Origin: Saussurea involucrata
Lineage: Eukaryota; Streptophyta; Magnoliopsida; Asterales; Asteraceae
Direction: 5' to 3'
Assembly (NCBI GenBank): GCA_033807775.1
Contig: CM066321.1
Coordinates: 256,172,422-256,236,421 of the forward strand
DNA: 64,000 bases
Below are positions 56,501-64,000 of this stretch, piece after piece. Under the pieces are notes generated by a model. That model saw only the letters and a list, made by a program, of their open reading frames with translations, did not search any database and was not told where the DNA came from. Both the position numbers and the translations under genes were made by a program. How positions within the stretch are numbered: the stretch's first letter is position 1; each line of letters starts with the position of its first letter.

Positions 56501-56984
56501 TTAACCAAATGTTTTGCAACAAGATTATTAAGATCTTTGAAATTCAGATGAGAACATCTTCTGTGCCAAAGCCAGCATTCATTTGCAGTTGATTTTGATA
56601 AAAGACAAACTGTATTTAATGTTTTCAATTTTGAAAAATTAACTACAAATAAGTCCATATGTCTTTTGGCCCAGAAGACTTTAACATCATTTTCAGTTAA
56701 AATCATGCAACCTGTTATTTGAAACTTAATTTGACAAAGACTGTCTAAAAACTGACTTATGCTGAAAAGATTATGCTGTAATCCTTCAACATAGAAAACC
56801 TTTTGGATAGTCAGATCCCCTTTAGTTAAATCCCCATAACCTTTGACTTGTCCTTTGCTGTTATTTCCAAAGTTTACTGCTCCTCCAGCCTTTTCTGTGA
56901 AGTTTGATAGAAAAGACTTCTGACCTGTCATGTGTCTTGAAGCTCCTGAATCTAAAAACCACACATGACAGCCCTGCAAAAGGA
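53578..56984 (-). CDS. C pol: protease, integrase, RT, RNase H with a single in-frame TAG
   Basis: Begins after the gag TGA in the -1 frame, with no ATG (CHVWFLDSGASRHMTG protease). Integrase: LWHRRCSHLNF, CSACEMGK, catalytic IHTDLCGP, SDNGTEF and VVERKNIT. The linker holds a QNSE/QNSD repeat (55340-55440). RT: KARLVAKGYCQQEG, MDVKSAFLNG, YGLKQAPRAW, then TAG at 54553-54555 followed in the same frame by YVDDIIFGS. RNase H: TAEAEYVAAAAS, IYCDSESAIA and FTKPLDHKRF, ending IGMLNLPN. Everything else is intact. The TAG is most simply a point mutation of a Lys codon. Confidence 0.9.
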
Positions 56985-59900
56985 TCAGTTAGGTTTAGGT
57001 ACCCATTTTGGAATGGGTCCATCTTTGTTAGCTTTGTCATTGGATTTAACATTAGTACCTTTTACTCTCCACTCAAAATCTTTCTTCAAACACCACTTTC
57101 CTTGAACTTTTATGAAGTCAGAACATTTTCTGCTTACAAGCTTGTTCAAATTCTTTTTGAGAGTTGTAACTTTTGGTTTTGCTATAATTTCAACTTTCTT
57201 TTCTTTTATCTTTTCTTTCTTCTGAGTCTGAGGAACAGAAATTTTCTTCTTTTCTGTATTTTGAGAAACAGAAACTTTCTGAATATCTTTTCTTATGTAT
57301 GAAACAGAAGTTATTTTGACTTGACATTTATGAGAATATTGGAATGAATCATTTTTACATCTAACACAAACAAGATTTTTCTTTGCAAGTGACAATAAAT
57401 CTAAAACATAGGTCATTTCATTTTTATTGATACTGTTCAGAGTACAATTGCCCTTATTACAAGAATTTCTAGCTTTGAGTTCAGAAGTAGATTTCATTCT
57501 AAGCTTCTCAAGATCCCTTTTCAGATCATTCAACTTTGCAAGATCATCTTTCCTTTTGCTTTCTTCTTTTTCTGAAAAATTCAAGTTCTTTTTGTTAGAA
57601 GAATTAGATGATTCACCTTTTTCATATGTACTTGATTCATTAAAGAATTTATCATTTTCTCTTGAAGCATTAATTTTAAAAAGATCATACTCAGTCTTCA
57701 GTTTTTCAAGCTCTGTTATTTTCTGAATAAAAATATTCTTTTCTTTCAAAGCTTCTTCAAGTTTAATATCCACCTCACAGAAATCATTTTCAAGTTCATC
57801 ATAAGCTTTCCTTAAGTCCTCAAGTTCTTGACTCACAAGATTAAATCTCTTTTCAAGTTGCAAAAATTCATCTGATTTTGTTTCAGAAAATCCAGTTGAA
57901 TCAGACTTCTGACTACCTGAGTCAGAGTTCTGATTTACAGACTCAGATGTCTGATCTTTAGACTCAGAGTTCTGACTACAAAGTTCAGAATCCTGACTAG
58001 AAGTTTCAGACTTCTGATTGACTGTTTCAGAATTTTTACTTGTGTCAAATATGCTCTCAATGTCATGATATGAAAAACTTGGTTGTTTATTTTTGTAGCT
58101 GACATTTAAGGAATCATACTTGAATTTAGTATCATTGTATCTTGGCTTTTCATCTGTTGGTTTAGAAACTTCTTTCTTAACTTTTTCTTCTGAACCAACT
58201 GACTTTTCTGTTTTAGACTCAGAAATTTTCTCATCTGACTTTTTAGAGTTTGGTCTTTGCAAATTGTCAGAACTTGTTATAGAACTAGCAGGTCTTATGA
58301 AAACTTCAACAATTTCTGGGATTTTTGGTTTAGAAACTTGAAGTTTTTCATACAAGTTAATTGGAGCTCTTTTTAAAGTGACATTTTCTTCCAATCCCAA
58401 TCCCTTCTTTGGGTTGTAAAATCTTGAATCTTTAACGTTGTTTAATAAAAGATTTAGTGTTTGCTGAGTCTGACCCCTTTTCAAATTCAGATCTTCTAAT
58501 TCTTTAATTTTAGTGTATAAATTCTTTCTTTCTTCAAATAACATATCAAATTTTATTTGTAAATCACCTTTTTCATCCTTTATTTTTGAAAACTCAACTT
58601 TTAGTTCAGAAAGCCTTTTCATCAATTCAGAATTTTCATCTTTAACTTTCTGTTTCTCAGCCTCAGATTCTTCATATTGTTCTTTTATTACTTCTTTTTC
58701 AATTCTGAATTTGTTAACCAAATTTCTTTCTCCTTTTATCTGTTTTCTTAGATTAGCAAATTCAGTTTTCATTTCACCAATCTGTGTCATTAACTCTAAT
58801 TCAAGTGAAGAATGTACCTCAGCAGATGACTCAGAATCAGCATCTTCAAAATCAGAATCATCCTCATTCCTCATTTTTGCCATATAGCTCTGCATCTGTG
58901 GAAAGTTGATATGATCATCTTCATCAGAAGTATAGTACAACCAATTCTCCTGTTCAGCCAACAAAGCAATTTTATCATCTCTCTTCTTTGCAAGCTGAGC
59001 CTTCTTGGTGTAGTACTCATAGTCTTTCACAATTTTAACTCTGCAATCCTTAGCATAGTGGCCAGATTTTCCACATTTGAAACACAGATTCTTTTCTTTT
59101 CTTTCATCCTTCTCTTCATTGTTTTCTTCACTTCTCTCTACTCTCTTTTCAAACTTATTTTCTTCTCTGTCTTCTTTCTTCTTATAGTCTGAACTCCCAA
59201 CTCTCTTATAATTTCCTTGAAATCTACCCTTCCCATACCTTTTATTGAAAGTATTTGTCAACAAAGCTAGTTTCTCAGCCATTATCTTGATATCTTCATC
59301 ATCTTCTGATCCTTCTTCCTTATCAGATTCTTCCAGATTAGGTATCTCTGATAGATATGCAGTCTTTTTGGGTGCTTTGATTGCTTTGGACTTTGATAAG
59401 AACGCTAACTGATCAGCAACATTTTTCTTCTCTTCCACAACTAACTTGACAGAGTCTTCATGTTGATTAAGAACACAGAATAGATCATTTAAGTCTTCTT
59501 CACACATATCCTTGTTCATTTGCAGACTTATGGCAAATGATGACCATTCTGAATTTAGACTGTTCAGAAATTTGTAATTTATTTCTGACTTTGTTTTCTT
59601 CAGTCCATTTCTTCTCAAGTCATTTAGAATAGTGCAAAATTTACTGTATGTCTGTGTCAAACTTTCTGACTCTTTTGCTTTGAACCTTTCATAAGCATTT
59701 ATGCTTTGATTTAACTTTGCCTGAATAGATCTCACAGTTCCTAACATTTGCCTTTCCAATTCGTCCCACATTTCTTTAGCTGATGATCCACTGTCAATCC
59801 TGTTAAGAACCTCATTTGGGACAGCCAAAGTCATCAAAGTAATTGCTCTTTTGTCAATAGCATGCCTATTCTTCTGTTCAGCTGTGTATTGGGAATAACT

Positions 59901-60125
59901 CTTTTTCACCCTGGTCGCTGGAATTTCTGGAGTTGTCTCTGTAGCAGGGGTTGCAGCAACATCGATGTATACTTCAATTGGGCCTTCTCGAATAGAAATC
60001 ATAAGGTTTTCATCAATGTTGTCTAGGAATTGGATCATTCGGATTTTCCATTGCTGATACTCTTCTGGTATAAGAACAGGCGGTTTGGTTTCAGATCCCA
60101 TGGCTAGATATTCTTTAGAAGACAT
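56985..60125 (-). CDS. C gag (1046 aa)
   Basis: ATG at 60125 (MSSKEYLAMGSETK); the open frame extends slightly upstream without another ATG. The N-terminal gag domain includes YQQWKIRMIQFLDNID, TLAVPNEVLNRID and LQTYSKFCTILND-like wording. One zinc knuckle, CFKCGKSGHYAKDC, lies around residue 360. Long coiled coils follow (about 440-560 and 760-830), with a QNSES/QKSET repeat near 690-740. A Lys-rich tail with a second Cys cluster (CVRCKNDSFQYSHKC) ends in PKWVPKPN. At over 1000 aa it is long for copia gag. The TGA at 56985 overlaps the start of the pol frame. Confidence 0.9.
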   Translation of the reverse strand: MSSKEYLAMGSETKPPVLIPEEYQQWKIRMIQFLDNIDENLMISIREGPIEVYIDVAATPATETTPEIPATRVKKSYSQYTAEQKNRHAIDKRAITLMTLAVPNEVLNRIDSGSSAKEMWDELERQMLGTVRSIQAKLNQSINAYERFKAKESESLTQTYSKFCTILNDLRRNGLKKTKSEINYKFLNSLNSEWSSFAISLQMNKDMCEEDLNDLFCVLNQHEDSVKLVVEEKKNVADQLAFLSKSKAIKAPKKTAYLSEIPNLEESDKEEGSEDDEDIKIMAEKLALLTNTFNKRYGKGRFQGNYKRVGSSDYKKKEDREENKFEKRVERSEENNEEKDERKEKNLCFKCGKSGHYAKDCRVKIVKDYEYYTKKAQLAKKRDDKIALLAEQENWLYYTSDEDDHINFPQMQSYMAKMRNEDDSDFEDADSESSAEVHSSLELELMTQIGEMKTEFANLRKQIKGERNLVNKFRIEKEVIKEQYEESEAEKQKVKDENSELMKRLSELKVEFSKIKDEKGDLQIKFDMLFEERKNLYTKIKELEDLNLKRGQTQQTLNLLLNNVKDSRFYNPKKGLGLEENVTLKRAPINLYEKLQVSKPKIPEIVEVFIRPASSITSSDNLQRPNSKKSDEKISESKTEKSVGSEEKVKKEVSKPTDEKPRYNDTKFKYDSLNVSYKNKQPSFSYHDIESIFDTSKNSETVNQKSETSSQDSELCSQNSESKDQTSESVNQNSDSGSQKSDSTGFSETKSDEFLQLEKRFNLVSQELEDLRKAYDELENDFCEVDIKLEEALKEKNIFIQKITELEKLKTEYDLFKINASRENDKFFNESSTYEKGESSNSSNKKNLNFSEKEESKRKDDLAKLNDLKRDLEKLRMKSTSELKARNSCNKGNCTLNSINKNEMTYVLDLLSLAKKNLVCVRCKNDSFQYSHKCQVKITSVSYIRKDIQKVSVSQNTEKKKISVPQTQKKEKIKEKKVEIIAKPKVTTLKKNLNKLVSRKCSDFIKVQGKWCLKKDFEWRVKGTNVKSNDKANKDGPIPKWVPKPN

Positions 60126-60319
60126 GATTGTAAGAAAATTCAACAGAAAGACAAATTCGAGTTTCTTGATCGAAATGTAACAGGTAATTCAAGAATTGAC
60201 AAGAATTCAAGAACTAGCCCTAGCAGCGGAATCGAATTTTGAATGAATCAAGAAATCTTCAAGAAATTTATTAATTGATCTTCGCGATAACAATCTTGAA
60301 CGAATTTGTTTGTTGATTG

Positions 60320-60331
60320 GCTCTGATACCA
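60320..60331 (-). other. Primer binding site of C
   Basis: The minus strand reads TGGTATCAGAGC, a perfect initiator-Met type site, two bases from the LTR. Confidence 0.9.
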
Positions 60332-60333
60332 AT

Positions 60334-60912
60334 TGTAAGAACAGGATCTAATCTCACAATCAATATAGAAAGCAGTAATTGAGAAGTTGTATGATCAAGC
60401 CCAATTGTATTCAATGATGAACAGAAATACAGATCTATGAGAGAGAGAATCTCAAAGATTACAGAGAATGAATACAAAATTATACGGGAAAAATCAATCA
60501 GTTAGCAACATAGAGCTAACTACTATTTATACTGCAACGGACATCTTAAAGCTACAGTACAAATAAGAAAGACTAATAAGAACATAACACGTGTCCTAAT
60601 TAGTTTATAAAATACCAAGTAAAGTATCTTGTCATAAGTTCTGAACAGGTAGTTCAGAACTTCTGAACATTCTTCTGATAAAGCTTCTCAGATCTTCTGA
60701 TTCTTTCTCTCATATCTCTGACTCCTCTACTCAGATCATCTGAGTCTTCTACTCAGACCATCTGACTCTTCTTATCAGACATCTGACTTCTCTTTCCACT
60801 GATCAATACTTCTGACTTCACAGTCAGACCTCTGACTTCTCTACTCAAAACATCTGAGTCCTCTTATCAGATCTTCAACACTTGGTTTATTGACAAAACT
60901 TCAGATCTAACA
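60334..60912 (-). repeat. 5' LTR of C
   Basis: 579 bp, identical by eye to 47338-47916. TATA box at 60523-60532. Followed by the AAATC target duplication. Confidence 0.95.
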
Positions 60913-61538
60913 AAATCCATTTGGAGAAGTTGTAGAGGAGATGATACTGAGGAAACTTGCTTTGACTTAAAGCTTGCTTTGGTCTGCTTGCCTTTCTCAC
61001 ACGCTGAACATAAGGACTCTTTGGCGTATGAGTGCTGAGGTAGACCAGTGACTAACTCTTTTGAAGAAAGAGTGTTCAGTGTCTTAAAGTTTAGATGAGA
61101 GAGCCTCTTATGCCATAGTCAGTTGACATCAGATGAGGCTTTTGAAAAGAAACAGGAGTTCTCAATGGTTGTTGAGTCCATGTTTATTACATAAACATTT
61201 TCCAAACGATAACCGCTGAGAGCTATCTTCTCCTTTTTGTCAGCGACAAAGCAGGATTCCTTAGTAAATATTACTTTGTTATCCTTGTCACAAAGCTGAC
61301 TGATGCTTAGAATATTATGCTTAAGTCCTTCAACATATGCGACTCTTCTGAAGGTTGTTGTACCATTTGATAGTACACCAAACCCTCGGGTATATCCTTT
61401 TCCATTTCCACCGAAAGTTACAGAGGGACCCTTCTCTTCTTTGTACTCAGTGAGCAGGTTCTTCTTTCCAGTCATGTGTCTAGAGCATCCTCTATCGAGA
61501 TACCAGATACCCTTCTTAACCTGCAAAACAAAAGAAGA
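60913..61538 (-). pseudogene. A pol: protease and integrase zinc region
   Basis: Opens after the gag TGA (61539) in the same frame with IWYLDRGCSRHMTG, where the protease DSG reads DRG, a damaged active site. Sequence follows B closely to SSDVN, where TGG became TGA (61119-61121). The zinc region continues to 60913 (LWHKRLSHLNF wording, CSACEKGKQTK), where C is inserted. Confidence 0.85.
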
Positions 61539-63268
61539 TCAGTTTGACTTTGGTACCCACATCATCTTGGGTTTAGATTTGTCAGCGGTGGTTGAGGAAG
61601 TGGAAGGTTCAGCAATCTTCGTAGCATTTGAAGATTCAGCTTTGTCTCTCTTCACTTTGGTTAATTTTTTAACCTCAGTGGTCTTCTTTGCCTTGGGGGC
61701 AATGATCTTCACATTAGCTATCTTTTCAGCTTTGGTGGCTGTGGGGCACCTACTAGCAATATGATCAGTAAGTCCACAATGATAACATTTCCTATAACTA
61801 AAAATAGTTCTAGGTTCATTTGAATGTTGAGCTTTTGATTTTGAATTAGAAGGACCATCACCAAGTAAGCTATTGGTTTTTGAAATAGGAGGAACATTCA
61901 GTTCTTCGGATTTCTTTCCAAGAATTTCCACTTTGATTCTAGGAGTAGATCGCTGAATAGATCAATGCTGAATAAATCCAGAGATCTTATTCTTTGAATC
62001 AGAGGGATAAGTCACTGAAGCTTTAGAAGCGTTCAGCTTTGGTACAGAGGTACCCTTCTGAGGATTTTGGTTAAAAGCAATTCCTTTACCTTTGTTTTTA
62101 AAGACTGAGGTAGGTTTTGGATAAATAACTTTTTCTTTACCTTTAGAAGTCAAGGTAGAGATTTCCTTAGGGATAGGCGGTTTAGAAGAGGAACACTGAG
62201 AGGATGAAGTATCAGCGACTGAGGATACGAAAGTTCCAAATAAGAGCATGGAACGATCAGTGGTTGGTTCTAGAGTATCATCTTTGTAACCAATACCACG
62301 TTTATCACTCAGGGGAATCTGAGACTTAATTATCTCAGTGATCTTTGTTGCGGAATTATACCATCCATCAACAGTAGCTTTTTCAGCTCTTAATGCAGCG
62401 ATAACTTCTTCGCGCTCGATTTTGACTAGCTGATTTAGGTGAACTTGATCTTTAAAATCTTCTTCAATTTTAGAAAGATTTTCTATTTGAAGGTGACAGT
62501 TTTTAAGCTGTTCAGTGAGATCAAGGTTTTGATTTTCAACTATAGTTTTGCCATTCATGGCTTCATATAAACTTCTAGTCAAAAGATCGATCTTTCGAAG
62601 ACTATCATCTTCATCAATATTTGCAATATTGGTAAAGAAGGAAGGTGATACCTGAGTTGCAGAGGTTGAAGTAGAGGGAATGTCAAAGTTGTCTTCCTCA
62701 TCTTCAAGTTTGGCCATGAGACATAGATTGGCTTCATCATCATCTTCAGAGTCAGATGATTCTTCTTCGTCAGAGGCAGCCCAATCATAGTCAGTCATAA
62801 GACCTTTGCCTTTCTTCTTAAAGGTTTTCAGCTTTGCATACTTTTCTTTCAGCTTTTTATATTTTTCATCTCTATTCCTGGGAATAAAGTTTTTCTTGGA
62901 AAAAGCTGAGGGTCTAGAGACTTTCTTTGACCTGCACTCGCTAGCAAAATGTCCTATCTTTTCACAGTTATAGCAAGTAGCAGTAGCCTTATCAACAGGG
63001 GTTGATGATCTTGGCTTGTCAGTAATGGAAAGAGGTTTATTCTTTCTGAACATTTTCTTTTTGGCGAATCTCTTGAATTTTTTAGTGAGGAGAGCCAAAG
63101 ATTCATCAAGATCTGAAGAGTCAAAATCTGATGACCTTTCAGAGTTACTCTCCAACTCAGTGATAGTGACCGTGGGTCGCTGAGTGGAAGGTTCCTCTGA
63201 GATTAAAGCAACAAGGGTGCTTTTGGAATCTTTTACAAGATTCTTCTTAAGATGACTCGATTGCTCAT
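61539..63268 (-). pseudogene. A gag, C-terminal part, truncated by D
   Basis: Open from 63268 (SSHLKKNLVKDSKS wording as in B) to about 61962, then a small insertion and frameshift near 61932-61961, and again open to the TGA at 61539 (MMWVPKSN). Zinc knuckles CYNCEKIGHFASEC and CYHCGLTDHIASRC are intact. The N-terminal gag domain lies beyond D, outside the window. Confidence 0.85.
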
Positions 63269-64000
63269 TGATAGGCGGGTGTCACCCCCCTAAATCTAAC
63301 CGCAAATGTACGGTGTCGAAATCAAGTAATACGTACGGAAGTACGAGTATCGAATCCACAGGAACTAGGAACTGAGTATCACAATTACTATAAAAACTAT
63401 TAACTGAACTATCGAATTTGGAGTGGTTGGTTTATAAACTACTTAATTGCAAACAAACCAAATCAAACACGAAAATAGTAAACAACTTAAGAAACTTTGA
63501 TAGAGAAAACAGTTGAGGGTTGGAAATCCTAAGACCTTCGTATACAAACACTTGACTAAAACAGTTACCAGTTATTCCGTATAATGAATTCCCAATCTTG
63601 TAAAAATCACCGTTGTTCTCTTTCGAGCAACTACGGTTTTTATCTTGAAAAGCACAAGTTAATCTCTCGATCTCACCTATGGAATTCAAAACACATTAAG
63701 CTCAAGATTTTAATGGGACTAAGGCTTACTCGGAATATCTCTATCTCCTTTCTCACCTTAGGCGTGCAATTTCTTAGTTCTAGATTAACAATTAATTCTC
63801 TCGAACTTAATTGTTCATAACAAATCAAATATAAATTGGCCAAATTCACAAAATCATTAAAACGAAATCACATGCTTCACTAAAATAGGAAAAACTGATA
63901 AAAGTCACTAATCACATGTTTGTACACTTAAATCGAATTCATTCCAACCCCCAACATCTAAAGATTAGTTCATGATGTTGGGGGACAAAAACGCAAGAAA
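63269..64000. mobile_element. Element D: unidentified insertion in A gag, extends beyond the window
   Basis: A gag sequence stops at CGATTGCTCAT and a new sequence starts TGATAGGCGGGTGTCACCCCC. A TG start and a break in collinearity with B gag suggest an LTR. The phrase ATCGAATCCACAGGAACTAGG resembles leader/LTR wording of Tat/Athila-type gypsy elements, but the lineage is not established. No ORF is supported. Confidence 0.5.

Larger units (their letters stand above)
47338..60912 (-). mobile_element. Element C: nearly intact SIRE-like copia element with 1558-aa env-like ORF
   Basis: 13,575 bp between the target duplications AAATC (47333-47337 and 60913-60917). The 579-bp LTRs are identical by eye. 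Internal order on the minus strand: PBS, gag (1046 aa), pol, 1-kb gap with tandem repeats and promoter-like motifs, env-like ORF, PPT. The only evident lesion in the coding regions is one TAG in RT. It differs strongly from A and B in LTR and gag sequence, so it is a separate family of the same lineage. Confidence 0.95.
25952..64000 (-). mobile_element. Element A: SIRE-like copia element, host of the nest, extends beyond the window
   Basis: The 3' LTR is at 25952-26907; then PPT, env-like ORF, RNase H and distal RT up to 32578, RT/IN at 45470-47337, IN/PR and gag at 60913-63268. B is inserted at 32578/45470 with TSD GAAAG, C at 47337/60918 with TSD AAATC, and D at 63269. The pieces join in reading order without overlap except the TSDs. 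Several stops and frameshifts (for example TGG to TGA at 61119 and CAG to TAG at 45873) mark it as the oldest member. The 5' LTR lies outside. Confidence 0.85.

Overview
The window looks like plant nuclear heterochromatin, most probably from a eudicot. No host gene, rRNA, tRNA gene or CRISPR array is recognisable. Nearly every base that can be assigned belongs to an LTR retrotransposon: Ty3/gypsy types (Tat-like, and Tekay/Del-like with LTRs beginning TGTAACA) and Ty1/copia types (Tork-like and several SIRE/Maximus-like). The abundance of SIRE-like elements carrying an extra env-like ORF would fit Asteraceae, but that is a weak guess. Letters T, I, F, E, G, H, J, A, B, C and D are local names for the elements.

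Left part (1-10.7 kb). T is a minus-strand Tat-like gypsy element. It has lost gag and protease, a stretch between RT and the archaeal-type RNase H, and its RT is split by a 0.6-kb hAT-like element with a target duplication. Its LTR (from 3155) faces an inverted LTR of the same family ending at 4520. About 1.2 kb of unassigned sequence follows, then a plus-strand Tekay-like LTR (I, 5715-8565) that holds a 272-bp solo LTR with a perfect 5-bp target duplication. Next come a Tekay-like gag remnant (F) and its duplicated PBS/LTR junction.

Middle part (10.0-25.95 kb). E is a decayed Tork-like copia element. It is cut at 14988 by G, an almost full-length but inactive Tekay-like gypsy element with 1.5-1.7-kb LTRs. 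G's right LTR is joined to H, a SIRE-like gag plus 5' LTR. A TCCGGA-rich gypsy LTR-like remnant (J) follows.

Right part (25.95-64 kb). This is a clean nest on the minus strand. The old SIRE-like element A starts at 25952 and runs past the window. Three elements are inserted in it: B (32579-45464, TSD GAAAG, LTRs differing by about five substitutions) in its RT, C (47338-60912, TSD AAATC, 579-bp LTRs identical by eye) in its integrase, and an unidentified element D (from 63269) in its gag. A, B and C share the order gag - pol (PR, IN, RT, RNase H) - long env-like accessory ORF - polypurine tract. C is close to intact: gag of 1046 aa, pol with a single in-frame TAG, and an unbroken 1558-aa env-like ORF.

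The most interesting biology is in A, B and C. The env-like ORF lies about 0.6-1 kb beyond pol, behind a stretch that looks like an independent promoter: in A and B, TGACGTCA, CACGTG, CCAAT, TTTCCCGC and a TATA box in the same order. In B it appears to have its own spliced leader and a second in-frame intron. The env-like proteins of the A/B and C families share an N-terminal domain despite very low identity. Each retrotransposon family also carries its own short palindromic word at high density, in LTRs and sometimes in coding sequence (TCAGCG/CGCTGA in A/B, TCAGA/TCTGA in C, TCCGGA in G and J, GGACGTCC in I).
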